From Roseateles_E cavernae (GTDB lineage: Bacteria > Pseudomonadota > Gammaproteobacteria > Burkholderiales > Burkholderiaceae_C): 64,000 nucleotides of DNA. How positions within the stretch are numbered: the first letter of the stretch is position 1; each line of letters opens with the position of its first letter. Shown one piece after another: positions 1-8,289 of this stretch. A program made the translations under genes and the position numbers. A model generated the notes under the pieces. The model did not search any database. It was given only the letters and a program-made list of their open reading frames with translations, and was not told the origin of the DNA. The stretch covers positions 1-64,000 of the forward strand of contig NZ_JBDPLH010000002.1 of the NCBI RefSeq assembly GCF_040187885.1, given 5' to 3'.

Positions 1-11
1 CTAATATCCCC

Positions 12-45
12 AAAAACCCCCGCCTCGCAAGAGACGGGGGTTTTT
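12..45 (+). terminator. Intrinsic terminator, possibly bidirectional
   Basis: A hairpin with arms AAAAACCCCCG and CGGGGGTTTTT, extended inward by CTC/GAG past one mismatch, closes a GCAA loop and ends in a T run. It would end a plus-strand gene lying left of the window. The A run on the other side lets it also end the minus-strand gene that stops at 66. Confidence 0.85.
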
Positions 46-65
46 CTTTGGGGGGTTTGGTCAGC

Positions 66-1013
66 TCATGTGGGCTGCAGTTGCCCGTCGCGCCGCCGTA
101 TGGCGCCGCTCTTCAGCAACTCATCGATCAACTCCATACTCCAGGCCTGCAGGCTTTGTGATTGGAAATAGCCCTGCCACAGCTTGCGATGAATCGGCGT
201 CACCATCAGCCAGTCCAGCAGAAGTTGCTGAGCTTGGCTCGTGGCCTCCAGCAGATGAAACATGATCAAGGCCTTCGCCGCATGGCGCGCATGACGGTCG
301 GGGCGTTGCCGGAAGAATGCCAGGCGCGAACGCGCCTCGCTCAGCGCGGCGGCGACGTCGTCGAACGGCGCACCGTGACCTGGGATGACCAGTGCGGGAT
401 TCAAGGATTCGATCAACTCCAGCGTGGCCTGGACCTCGTCAAAAGCGTCTATGCCATCGATCTCGGGGAAGACGATGCCGAAGCCTCGTTCCCACAGCGC
501 ATCGGCCGAGATCAGCAGCCGCGATGCCGGCTCGAACAGGATGATGGAATGGGGATCATGACCCGGCGCGGCGTGAACTTCCCAGGCCCTTCCGGCCTGC
601 CGCAGTCGCTCTCCCGGTGCGAGGGCTCGGGTGGGCGTAAACCGGGGGCACTGCTGGCCGGTCGCGTTGTAGCTGAGCCCGGCTTCGTTCCAGTCTTGGG
701 CCGCCTCAAAGCCACCGGGTGGAATCCAGATCGGGCAATGGTGCAGTGCCTGCAAATGCGCGTTGCCGCCGCAGTGGTCGGAATGCAGGTGGGTGTTGAC
801 GATCAGGCGCAGAGGCCTGCCGGGCGCATCGGCCGCCAAGGCTGCGGCCAGCAAGGACGCTGTCTGTTGCGCATGCGTGCAGTAGCCGCTGTCGATGAGG
901 ACGGCGCCGCGCTCGTCCCCGCCCAGCAGCACCGAGTTGGACGACAGCCACCCCCGCTCGATGAGCTGCAGGCCGGGGGGCAGCGAGCGAGGATTGCCCG
1001 GCTCTGGTGTCAT
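66..1013 (-). CDS. MBL-fold metallo-hydrolase
   Basis: A 315-residue cytoplasmic metallo-beta-lactamase-fold hydrolase. The zinc motif HLHSDH is at residues 75-80 (H75, H77, D79, H80). Further metal-ligand candidates are the His of APGHDPH, the Asp of SADALWE and the His of IPGHGAP. The fold also covers glyoxalase II, lactonases and thioesterases, so the substrate is unknown. I chose ATG at 1013 because it overlaps the stop of the upstream acyl-CoA ligase as TGATG and because homology-like sequence begins there; the frame stays open further upstream but only antisense to fadD. The coupling to an acyl-CoA ligase suggests a role in acyl-thioester or lactone turnover, which is inference. Confidence 0.88.
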   Translation of the reverse strand: MTPEPGNPRSLPPGLQLIERGWLSSNSVLLGGDERGAVLIDSGYCTHAQQTASLLAAALAADAPGRPLRLIVNTHLHSDHCGGNAHLQALHHCPIWIPPGGFEAAQDWNEAGLSYNATGQQCPRFTPTRALAPGERLRQAGRAWEVHAAPGHDPHSIILFEPASRLLISADALWERGFGIVFPEIDGIDAFDEVQATLELIESLNPALVIPGHGAPFDDVAAALSEARSRLAFFRQRPDRHARHAAKALIMFHLLEATSQAQQLLLDWLMVTPIHRKLWQGYFQSQSLQAWSMELIDELLKSGAIRRRDGQLQPT

Positions 1014-2710
1014 CAGGCCGCTGTGCGCAACTCGCGCCGCAGGATCTTGCCGACATTGCTCTTCGGCAACTCGTCGCGGAACTCGATGTACTTGGGCCGC
1101 TTGTAGGCCGTCAGTTGCTGATGGCAGAAAGCGCTCAGATCCTCTTCGGCCAGGGCCGGGTCTTGCTTGACGACATAGAGCTTGACCGTCTCCCCGGAGC
1201 GCGAATCGGGTATGCCTACCGCTGCGCATTCCAGTACGCCGGGATGCATATTGACGACCTGCTCGATCTCGGTCGGATAGACATTGAAACCGGACACCAG
1301 AATCATGTCCTTCTTGCGGTCAACGATCCGGATATAGCCGTCGGCATCCATCACGCCGATATCCCCGCTCTTGAAGAAGCCGTCCGCGTACATCACGTTG
1401 GCGGTCTCGTCCGGGCGGTTCCAGTAGCCGGCCATCACCTGCGGGCCACGGATGCAGATCTCGCCACGCTCGCCCAGCGGCATGTCCTGCCCACTGTCAT
1501 CGCGGATCGCAATCTCGGTCGAGGGCACCGGCAAGCCGATCGAGCCATTAAAATCATGCACATCCATGCGATTGATGGTTGCCACCGGCGCCGTCTCCGA
1601 CAGGCCGTAGCCCTCGACCACCGGGCAGCCGGTGATCTTCAGCCACTTCTCTGCGGTGGCCTGCTGCACCGCCATGCCGCCGCCGTTGGAGATCACCAGT
1701 TCGCTGAAATCCAGCCGGGCAAAAGCCGGTTCATTGGCCAGCGCGTTGAACAGGGTGTTGACCGCCGGGAACATATTCACCTTGTAGCTCTGCAGGGTGC
1801 GGATGAAGCCGGGGATGTCACGCGGGTTGGGGATCAGCAGATTCGTCATCCCCAGGCGGGCGCCGAGCATATAGCAGGCCGTCAGCGCAAAGATGTGATA
1901 CAGCGGCAGAGCGCAGACCGAGGTCATCGGCTTGTTGCCGAGCTTGGCCATCATCGGCGCGAACCAGGCCTCGGCCTGCAGGATATTGGCCACCACATTG
2001 CGGTGCAGCAAGGTCGCGCCCTTGGACAGGCCGGTCGTGCCGCCGGTGTACTGCAGGAAGGCGACGTCATCCGGCCCGACATCGACCCGCGACAGATTCA
2101 TGCGCGAGCCTTCTTCCAGCGCGCGATTGAAGCGGGTCACGCTGCGCCCTGGCTCGGTGGGCAAGCGGAACTCGGGCACCATCTTCTTCACATGGCGCAC
2201 CGCAAAGTTGATCAGCGGCCCGCGCCACCAGTTCAGCATATCGCCGAGCCCGGTCAGCAGCACATGGCGCACCGGCGTGCGCTCGACGACTTCTTCCAAA
2301 GTCGTCGCGAAGTTCTCCAGCACGATGATGGCCTGCGCGCCCGAGTCCTTGAGTTGATGCTCGAGCTCGCGCGGCGTGTACAGCGGATTGATGTTCACCA
2401 CCGCATAGCCGGCGCGCAGGATGGCCGCGATCGCCACCATGTACTGCAGCACATTGGGCATCATGATGGCGACGCGCGCGCCGCGCTCCAGACCTTTGGA
2501 CTGCAGCCAGGCACCCAGCGCCTGAGAGAGTTCGTTGACCTCGCCAAAGCGCAGGCGCTGATCCATGCAGACCGCCGCATCGCGATCGGCGTGTTTGCGG
2601 AAAGCCTCTTCCAGCAGTTCCACCAGCGATTTGTACGCGTCCACACGGATCTCCGCCGGCACGCCCTCCGGGTAGCTCTTCAGCCAGGGCTTGGTCGCCA
2701 AATCTTGCAC
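1013..2710 (-). CDS. fadD: Long-chain fatty acid-CoA ligase (AMP-forming)
   Basis: A 565-residue ANL-superfamily enzyme that activates fatty acids to acyl-CoA with ATP through an acyl-adenylate. The AMP-binding motif YTGGTTGLSKGA is near residue 218, the motif GYGLSETAP near 368, and the C-terminal domain carries the KRPKYIEF segment and the late catalytic lysine of KSNVGKILRREL. Length matches FadD (about 560 residues). Start ATG 2710 gives MQDLATKPW with an AGGAGA-like sequence just upstream. Its TGA overlaps the ATG of the MBL hydrolase by one base, so the two are probably one transcript with translational coupling. Chain-length preference cannot be read from the sequence. Confidence 0.93.
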   Translation of the reverse strand: MQDLATKPWLKSYPEGVPAEIRVDAYKSLVELLEEAFRKHADRDAAVCMDQRLRFGEVNELSQALGAWLQSKGLERGARVAIMMPNVLQYMVAIAAILRAGYAVVNINPLYTPRELEHQLKDSGAQAIIVLENFATTLEEVVERTPVRHVLLTGLGDMLNWWRGPLINFAVRHVKKMVPEFRLPTEPGRSVTRFNRALEEGSRMNLSRVDVGPDDVAFLQYTGGTTGLSKGATLLHRNVVANILQAEAWFAPMMAKLGNKPMTSVCALPLYHIFALTACYMLGARLGMTNLLIPNPRDIPGFIRTLQSYKVNMFPAVNTLFNALANEPAFARLDFSELVISNGGGMAVQQATAEKWLKITGCPVVEGYGLSETAPVATINRMDVHDFNGSIGLPVPSTEIAIRDDSGQDMPLGERGEICIRGPQVMAGYWNRPDETANVMYADGFFKSGDIGVMDADGYIRIVDRKKDMILVSGFNVYPTEIEQVVNMHPGVLECAAVGIPDSRSGETVKLYVVKQDPALAEEDLSAFCHQQLTAYKRPKYIEFRDELPKSNVGKILRRELRTAA

Positions 2711-2788
2711 CGTTGTCTCCTTCGCGTCCCTGCGTGGGGACGGCCTTGTTTGCGGTGACTGATACTCGGCTGCGCAGGGGGGCGAGGG

Positions 2789-3532
2789 CTAGGGTAATTG
2801 CCCTAGTGACTCGTCACCTGGGGGACAAGCCGCCAGCCGCGCCAGCGCATCGGGCGCATACAGCGCGTCGACAAGAGCCTGTTCCCGCTGCTGCACGATG
2901 TCCAGAAACCCCTGCGCGCCCTGCATGGCCTTGAAGGTGTCGAAACCATTCTCGAGAAAATGCTGCAGCTCCGACAGGCCGGCCGCCGCCGCCGGCCCGC
3001 GCATCATGCGCAAGGCCTGGCGCAGCAGCGGCTTGCGTGTGAAGCCTTCCATGGCCCGTCCGATGGCCAGGGTCAGCGCGATCTGCTGCTCTCGCTCGGC
3101 CGGGCGAGCCGAGGCCTGCCAGGCGCCGATATAGGCGACCCGGTCCAGCGCCGGACTGTCCAATTGCTGGGCCATCCGCGTATCGAGCTGCTCGGACAGG
3201 CCGTGCAACTGGGCCAGCTGCTCCACCGTGGTCACCACCTCGGCCGGGAACAGCCTGACCAGGGCCGGCACAACGCGCGCGAACTGCGCATCGCGCCGGC
3301 TGAAGTCACCCGGGCCGTACAGCTCTTCGAGGAAAAAGCGGGCGGCGCCGGCATAGCGCGGGCTTTGCAGCAGATCGGCATAGCTGCGCTCGAAGCGTGC
3401 CTGCTGATAGCGCTTGAGCGCCTGAACCTTGGCCAGCAGCGGCGGCGAGGCCGCCCGCAAGGCCAGCTGCGCGCTGACGATCTGCAGGTGGTTCAGGATC
3501 CGCTGGGCTTGACTGGCGGTCTCGGTGGGCAT
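2789..3532 (-). CDS. FFLEELY-motif protein of unknown function
   Basis: A 247-residue, Leu/Ala/Arg-rich, probably all-helical soluble protein with no signal peptide or membrane segment. The strongest landmark is FFLEELYGPGDFSRRD near residues 66-81, a motif I recall from conserved uncharacterised proteobacterial proteins that take their name from it. No catalytic motif is visible. It lies 78 bp upstream of fadD on the same strand, so it may share a transcript with the lipid genes. It is divergent from the alpha/beta hydrolase at 3615. Confidence 0.8.
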   Translation of the reverse strand: MPTETASQAQRILNHLQIVSAQLALRAASPPLLAKVQALKRYQQARFERSYADLLQSPRYAGAARFFLEELYGPGDFSRRDAQFARVVPALVRLFPAEVVTTVEQLAQLHGLSEQLDTRMAQQLDSPALDRVAYIGAWQASARPAEREQQIALTLAIGRAMEGFTRKPLLRQALRMMRGPAAAAGLSELQHFLENGFDTFKAMQGAQGFLDIVQQREQALVDALYAPDALARLAACPPGDESLGQLP

Positions 3533-3614
3533 GGGCGGCCGGTGGCGTGATCTGGTGCGGTAAGCGGCGATTGTGCCGGGCTATGCCTGCCTGCCCATCG
3601 GCGATGATGCCGAG

Positions 3615-4538
3615 ATGAATGCTCGTATCCAACGTTTTCAAATGATGCTGCGTCTGCTGCTGGCCCTGGGCGCGCTGCTGTGGCTGTGGCCACGCGGGCC
3701 GGTGCTGGCGATCTCGACCGGCCTGCTGCTGTTCTGGTTCTATGGCCTGGTGATGGCGGTGAATTTCGGCCTCTTGCTGCGCATCAACGCGAGCGCGACC
3801 ACGTCGCCACGCGCGCTGCAGCTGCTGCGCGCCTGGTGGGCCGAGTTCTGGACCTGCGAGTGGGTGTTTGGTGTCCAGCAGCCCTTTGCCGAGCGGCGCC
3901 TGCCCGATCATCTGCCGCCGCCGAGCGCGTCGGCGCAAGCGCCGCGCGGCGTGCTGCTGCTGCATGGCTATACCTGCAACCGGGGCTTGTGGAATCACTG
4001 GCTGCCGCAGCTGCGGCAGCGCGGCCATGCCTATCTGGCGCTGAGCATGGAGCCGGCCTTCGGTTCGATCGACGCCTATGCGGACGCCATCGAGGCGGCG
4101 GTGCGCCGCCTGGCGCAGGCGACCGGCCGGCCGCCGCTGATCGTCGCCCACAGCATGGGCGGGCTGGCGGTGCGGGCCTGGTGGCGCCGCCATGGCGGCG
4201 ATACCGCCCGCCTGCACCGCATCGTCACGCTGGGCAGCCCCCATGCCGGCACCTTGATGGCCAATTTCTCATCGGCCACCAACGCCCGTCAGATGCGGCG
4301 CGGCAGCGCCTGGCTGCAGGAACTGGCCGCGCAGGAAGCGCCCGAATTCCGCCAGCGCTTCATCTGCTACTACAGCAACTGCGACCAGATCGTCTGCCCG
4401 GCCGGCACCGCCGTGCTGGCCGACGCCGAGGCTCGCTACAAGCCCGGTGTCGGCCATCTCCGGCTGGCTTTTGACGGCGCGGTGCTCGATGAGGTGCTGG
4501 GCGAGCTGAGCGCCGCTGACTTCAGGCCTCGGCCTTGA
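3615..4538 (+). CDS. Membrane-anchored alpha/beta hydrolase (lipase/esterase-like)
   Basis: A 307-residue protein with two hydrophobic stretches near the N-terminus (about residues 9-45), then an alpha/beta hydrolase domain. LLLHGYTCN is the oxyanion-region HG motif and AHSMGG the nucleophile elbow (GxSxG-like, Ser in HSM). A late GVGHLRL supplies a plausible catalytic His. It resembles lipases and esterases of the PGAP1/LipA type; the natural ester is unknown. I start at ATG 3615 (MNARIQ), since the 14 codons upstream add no recognisable sequence. Its 3' end overlaps the convergent hppD gene by 17 bp. Confidence 0.85.
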   Translation: MNARIQRFQMMLRLLLALGALLWLWPRGPVLAISTGLLLFWFYGLVMAVNFGLLLRINASATTSPRALQLLRAWWAEFWTCEWVFGVQQPFAERRLPDHLPPPSASAQAPRGVLLLHGYTCNRGLWNHWLPQLRQRGHAYLALSMEPAFGSIDAYADAIEAAVRRLAQATGRPPLIVAHSMGGLAVRAWWRRHGGDTARLHRIVTLGSPHAGTLMANFSSATNARQMRRGSAWLQELAAQEAPEFRQRFICYYSNCDQIVCPAGTAVLADAEARYKPGVGHLRLAFDGAVLDEVLGELSAADFRPRP

Positions 4539-5649
4539 GCACGCCGCGGCGGATCTGGTCCAGCTCGATGCTCTCGAACAAGGCCTTGAAATTGCCCTCG
4601 CCGAAGCCCTCATTGCCCTTGCGCTGAATCAGCTCGAAGAAGATCGGGCCGATCACCTCCTTGGTGAAGATCTGCAGCAGCAGCTCGTTGGGCGCGTCCA
4701 GATGGGCGGCGCCGTCGATCAGGATCTTCAAGCGACGCAGTTCCTCGACGTTTTCGCCATGACCCGGCAGGCGCTTGTCGATCAGGTCGAAGTAGGTGCC
4801 AATGGTGTCCTGGAACTGCACGCCGGTGCCGCGCATGCCTTCGACGGTCTTGTAGATGTCGTCGCTGCCCATCGCGACGTGCTGGATGCCTTCGCCGTGA
4901 TAGAGGTCCAGATACTCGGCGATCTGGCTCTTGTCGTCGCTGCTCTCGTTGATCGGGATGCGGATCTTGCCGCAGGGGCTGGTCATGGCCTTGCTCTTCA
5001 GGCCGGTCAGCTTGCCCTCGATGTCGAAGTAGCGCACCTCGCGGAAATTGAAGAAGCGCTCGTAGAACTCGGCCCATTCCTTCATGCGGCCGCGGAACAC
5101 ATTGTGGGTCAGGTGGTCGATATAGGTCAGGCCATGGCCGACCGGGTTGGCGTCGATCGGCTGGCCGGCCGCGTCCAGCAGCGGCACGAAGTCGACGTCG
5201 TAGATGCTGATATTGCCGATCGCACCGGTGGGCGCGCCGTTCTTGCCCTGCCAGCGGTCGACGAAATAGATCAGCGAATCGCCGATACCCTTGATCGCCG
5301 GGATGTTCAGCTCCATCGGGCCGGCCTTGTTGTCAAAGCCCCAGGCGCCCAGTTCCAGCGCGCGCTTGTAGGCCTGGGCGGCGTCCTTGACGCGGAAGGC
5401 GATCGCGCAGATCGACGGGCCGTGCAGGCGCGCGAAGCGCTGGGCAAAGCTGTCGCTCTCGGCGTTGATGATGAAGTTCACGCCGCCCTGGCGGTACAGC
5501 GTCACGTTCTTGTGGCGGTGCTTGGCCACGGCGGTGAAGCCCATGGTCTCGAAGAGCTGGCCCAAAGCGGTCGGATCGGGGGCGGCGAACTCGATGAACT
5601 CGAAGCCGTCGGTGCCCATCGGGTTGTCCCAGGGGGTGAATGCTGCCAT
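4522..5649 (-). CDS. hppD: 4-hydroxyphenylpyruvate dioxygenase
   Basis: A 375-residue Fe(II) enzyme converting 4-hydroxyphenylpyruvate to homogentisate in tyrosine catabolism. The two vicinal-oxygen-chelate halves are visible. The metal ligands fit the His of IDHLTHNVF (about residue 179), the His of GEGIQHVAMG (about 258) and the Glu of GPIFFELI (about 338). The segments LLLQIFTKEVIGPIFFE and QRKGNEGFGEGNF are family hallmarks. Start ATG 5649 (MAAFTPWDNPMGTDGF) is preceded by a GGAGACC-type ribosome site; the frame remains open upstream only antisense to the divergent regulator. An Lrp/AsnC gene starts 123 bp away on the other strand and is its likely regulator. Confidence 0.96.
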   Translation of the reverse strand: MAAFTPWDNPMGTDGFEFIEFAAPDPTALGQLFETMGFTAVAKHRHKNVTLYRQGGVNFIINAESDSFAQRFARLHGPSICAIAFRVKDAAQAYKRALELGAWGFDNKAGPMELNIPAIKGIGDSLIYFVDRWQGKNGAPTGAIGNISIYDVDFVPLLDAAGQPIDANPVGHGLTYIDHLTHNVFRGRMKEWAEFYERFFNFREVRYFDIEGKLTGLKSKAMTSPCGKIRIPINESSDDKSQIAEYLDLYHGEGIQHVAMGSDDIYKTVEGMRGTGVQFQDTIGTYFDLIDKRLPGHGENVEELRRLKILIDGAAHLDAPNELLLQIFTKEVIGPIFFELIQRKGNEGFGEGNFKALFESIELDQIRRGVLKAEA

Positions 5650-5705
5650 GGCGGGGTCTCCTGCGTATGCCTTGCGATGGATCAAGACTGTAGGCGCGAG
5701 CGGGC

Positions 5706-5753
5706 GCAGGATTCCTGCGAGTTTCGGCGCTGAACTCTTCCGGCGCGCCGAAA
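5706..5753. promoter_or_regulatory. Candidate Lrp-type operator between hppD and its regulator
   Basis: Two dyads sit in the 123-bp divergent gap: GCAGGA-T-TCCTGC at 5706-5718, and TTTCGGCGC (5722-5730) with its exact complement GCGCCGAAA (5745-5753) across 14 bp. Placement between a target gene and an Lrp-family gene suggests a regulator site; binding is inferred. Confidence 0.5.
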
Positions 5754-5772
5754 TCCTGCAAAAATCCAGGCT

Positions 5773-6255
5773 ATGGAAAATGGATCCCAGCTCGATGCGA
5801 TAGACCGACGCATATTGCGGGCGCTGCAGCTCGACGGCCGCGTCACCTATGACGCACTGGCCGCCCAGGTCAATCTGTCGGCCTCGGCCGTGCTGCGCCG
5901 TGTGCGGCGGCTGGAGGAGTCGGGCGCGATCTCGGCCTATGTGGCCCTGGTGCGGCCCGAGGCGGTAGGCCTGGCGCTGACCGCCTATATCAACGTCCGG
6001 CTGGAAAAGCATACCGAGAGCCACAAGCGCAATCCGATGGATCTGTTCCGTGCGGCGGTGCAGACCTGGCCCGAGGTCGTCGAGTGCGCGGCCCTGACCG
6101 GCGAGATGGACTATCTGCTGCGCGTGCTGGTGCAGGACATGGCGCACTACGCCCGCTTCATCACCGAGACCCTGCTGAAGCATCCCAGCGTGCAGGACTG
6201 CAAGACCAGCTTTGTGCTGGACCGTGTCAAGAACACGACGGCCGTGCCGGTCTAG
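5773..6255 (+). CDS. Lrp/AsnC family transcriptional regulator
   Basis: A 160-residue regulator. The N-terminal winged helix-turn-helix reads LDAIDRRILRALQLDG then LAAQVNLSASAVLRRVRRLE, and the C-terminal RAM (ligand-binding, oligomerisation) domain includes VVECAALTGEMDYLLRV and the final VKNTTAVPV typical of the family. Divergence from hppD, with dyads in between, suggests that it senses an aromatic amino acid or keto acid and controls tyrosine catabolism. Its 3' end overlaps the convergent methyltransferase gene by 4 bp. Confidence 0.92.
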   Translation: MENGSQLDAIDRRILRALQLDGRVTYDALAAQVNLSASAVLRRVRRLEESGAISAYVALVRPEAVGLALTAYINVRLEKHTESHKRNPMDLFRAAVQTWPEVVECAALTGEMDYLLRVLVQDMAHYARFITETLLKHPSVQDCKTSFVLDRVKNTTAVPV

Positions 6256-6857
6256 AGGCGCGTCAGCGCCACCGGCAGCTCGGCCCAGCCCTGGCCATGG
6301 GCGACCGCCGCATAGGGCGGTGCCGGCCAGCGCCAGCGCTCGGCCGGGAACAGCGCGCGCATCGCGTTGATATCGCCGTGATAGGGCGGGCCTTCGACGA
6401 AGCCCTGGGCCGCCGACTCGCGCCGCGCCTGCATGAACAGCGCCAGCAGCAGGCCGCCGGGCTTGAGCCAGCGCTGCAGCTGATCGGCATAGGCGCGCCA
6501 TTGATCGGGATGCAGCGCGCACAAACAGGTCTGCTCATAGACGCGGTCCACCGGTACGTCGGGCTGCCACTGCAGCACATCGGCCTGCTCGACCCGGCCC
6601 GGCAGCGTGCCCAGGCGCTCGCGCGCCAGCGCCACGGCCGCCGGCGCATAGTCCAGCCCGGTGGCCGCGATGCCGGCCTGGCCCAGCTGCAGCAGCTCAT
6701 GGCCGCGCCCGCAGCCGGGCACCAGCACCGCGTGCTCGGGGGTCAGCAGGCCCTGATCCAGCCACAGCTGCAGCTGCGGATGCGGCGCCCCCCGGTCCCA
6801 GGGCGTCTGCCCGGATTCGAAACGCTGCTGCCAGAAGTCCTGTGTCGGGCCGGCCAT
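6252..6857 (-). CDS. SAM-dependent methyltransferase, thiopurine methyltransferase-like
   Basis: A 201-residue class I methyltransferase. The N-terminal FWQQRFESGQTPWDRG and motif I VLVPGCGRGHELLQL, followed by GLDYAPAAV (acidic ribose-binding Asp), match the TPMT family (PF05724). That family methylates thiols, selenium or tellurium compounds and, in some members, halides. The substrate is not deducible. Stop codons of the upstream HDOD gene and the ATG of this gene are separated by one base, so they form an operon. Confidence 0.88.
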   Translation of the reverse strand: MAGPTQDFWQQRFESGQTPWDRGAPHPQLQLWLDQGLLTPEHAVLVPGCGRGHELLQLGQAGIAATGLDYAPAAVALARERLGTLPGRVEQADVLQWQPDVPVDRVYEQTCLCALHPDQWRAYADQLQRWLKPGGLLLALFMQARRESAAQGFVEGPPYHGDINAMRALFPAERWRWPAPPYAAVAHGQGWAELPVALTRL

Positions 6858-6858
6858 C

Positions 6859-7701
6859 TCAATAGAGCTCGTGCAGCAGCTTCAGGGTCGGCTCCTGCCG
6901 CATATTCAGCAAGGCGGCGATATCGTTGACGTCATCGGGGATGGCCGCGTCGTCCCAGCCATCGGCCGTGTGGCGGGCCAGCCGAACGGCCAGGCGCACG
7001 CACTGCACCTGCGGGTCATGCAGGCGCTTGTCGTCGGTGATATGGGTCAGCAGCTCGGGCAGGTGCCAGGCCTTCATCAGCGACTGCTCCAGATCGGCCA
7101 GCTCGATGTTCAGGATCTCGCGCTGCACCGCCGCGCTGCGCAGATGGCGGTCGGCCTGCTGGCGTGCGCGGATCTGCAGCGCCAGCTCGGGCGCGTGGCA
7201 CCACAGCAGCATCTCGGCAAAGTCATGCAGCATCGCGGCGCTGTGGATCACCGCCGCATCCGGGTCCATGCGATGGGCGGCAAAGCCCAGCGCAAAGCGG
7301 GCCGAGCGCTCGGCCCGCTTCAGCACCCGCTGCAGGCCTTGCAGCGCCTCGGGCTGGCCGGCCAAGCGGTCCTCCACCGTCGCTTGCGGGCCGAAGGCCG
7401 TGAAGAAGGGCGTGATGCCCATCAGCACCAGGGCCGCGGTGACGGTCTCGGCATCGGTCAGCAGCCGGCTGGAGCGATTCGAGGCCGCGTAGGCCAGCAC
7501 CTTCAGGGTCATCAGCGGGTCGGTCGCGACCATCTCGCCGATGCTGTTGGCATCGAAGGCGTCCTCATTGGCCCGCATCAGCTCCAGCGACTCGGCAGTC
7601 GCCGCGAGCACGGGAATCTCCGCGTCGCGGAACACCGCTGTCCACCAGGACAGATCGGGCAGGGCCTTGCGCAGCGGAATGGGGCTGGTGGACGCGGGCA
7701 T
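6859..7701 (-). CDS. HDOD domain protein
   Basis: A 280-residue protein with an HDOD-type (HD-related output) domain. Recognisable parts are IPVLAATAESLELM, NSIGEMVATDPLMTLKVLAYA, TAALVLMGITPFF and AAMLHDFAEMLLW. HDOD proteins usually lack metal-dependent phosphodiesterase activity and act as signalling adaptors, often linked to c-di-GMP or stress pathways. No receiver or EAL domain is attached. It is cotranscribed with the TPMT-like gene (1-bp gap), a pairing whose meaning is unclear. Confidence 0.85.
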   Translation of the reverse strand: MPASTSPIPLRKALPDLSWWTAVFRDAEIPVLAATAESLELMRANEDAFDANSIGEMVATDPLMTLKVLAYAASNRSSRLLTDAETVTAALVLMGITPFFTAFGPQATVEDRLAGQPEALQGLQRVLKRAERSARFALGFAAHRMDPDAAVIHSAAMLHDFAEMLLWCHAPELALQIRARQQADRHLRSAAVQREILNIELADLEQSLMKAWHLPELLTHITDDKRLHDPQVQCVRLAVRLARHTADGWDDAAIPDDVNDIAALLNMRQEPTLKLLHELY

Positions 7702-7809
7702 GGGTGCGGGTCGGGTTGCTGGTGCAGGGGTGGCGGTAATCGTATATCGGCATCCCTGCGTCCATCTTGACCCATACCGCCAGCGCCACCAGACCCAGCA
7801 GTGCTGGCA

Positions 7810-8073
7810 TCACAGCCGTGTCACTCCGTGCAGCGTGCCGACCAGGCGGCCGTCCACATAGAGCGCCCCCTCGGGCGCGCCGGCCTCGGCGTAGAACTCC
7901 AGCTCCGGCGCACGGCGCCTGCGGCCATGGACGCCGCTCAGACGCTCGGCCAGACGGGCCAGGCGAGCGCTGGCACTGCGCAGGCCGCCGGCCAGGCTAT
8001 GCCGCCAGCCTTGCTGGCTCACCGCGGCCTCGGGCCAGCGGCGCAGCGCGTGAACTTGTTGCTGTCTCATCAT
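7810..8073 (-). CDS. Small hypothetical protein, 87 residues
   Basis: Not recognised. It is a basic, Arg/Ala-rich 87-residue protein with a structured-looking end (PELEFYAEAGAPEGALYVDG) that could form a beta hairpin. Evidence that it is real: a GGAGAAG ribosome site lies about 5 bp before two consecutive ATGs (8073 and 8070), the frame is open without competitors, and it lies on the same strand 30 bp downstream of another short, better-supported gene. No signal peptide or membrane segment. Confidence 0.6.
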   Translation of the reverse strand: MMRQQQVHALRRWPEAAVSQQGWRHSLAGGLRSASARLARLAERLSGVHGRRRRAPELEFYAEAGAPEGALYVDGRLVGTLHGVTRL

Positions 8074-8103
8074 GATTCTTCTCCATCGTTGTCGCTGCCC
8101 GTC

Positions 8104-8289
8104 TCAGGGGCTGCGATCGCTGTCGCTGCGCCAGATCTGCTGGCGCAACTCGAGATTGGCTTGTTGGCGCTGCGCCTTCGGCGCGCTGCCATGGCGACCG
8201 GCCTGACGCATCAGACTGGGCGCGACCAGGGGGTTGCGCGGCTTGCGCAGATTCAGGATCTGCGGCCGGGGGGATGTGAACTGAGTCAT
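8104..8289 (-). CDS. Small conserved hypothetical protein, 61 residues
   Basis: A 61-residue basic protein beginning MTQFTSPRPQILNLRKPRNP and continuing VAPSLMRQAGRHGSAPKAQRRQ-like. The core 'KPRNPLVAPSLMRQAGRHG' resembles short uncharacterised proteins I recall in many Burkholderiales that start KPRNP and end in a basic helix. Start ATG 8289 is preceded by AGGAG with 8-bp spacing; an in-frame ATG 14 codons upstream lacks a ribosome site. Function unknown; the basic charge would suit nucleic-acid binding, which is only a guess. Confidence 0.65.
   Translation of the reverse strand: MTQFTSPRPQILNLRKPRNPLVAPSLMRQAGRHGSAPKAQRQQANLELRQQIWRSDSDRSP

Noticed and set aside
1007..2758. Plus-strand frame of 583 codons over fadD
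   Set aside because: Antisense to an unmistakable acyl-CoA ligase; composition typical of complement-strand shadow.
5650..6522. N-terminal extension of HppD into the Lrp gene
   Set aside because: Extension is antisense to the divergent regulator; family similarity starts at MAAFTPWDNP.
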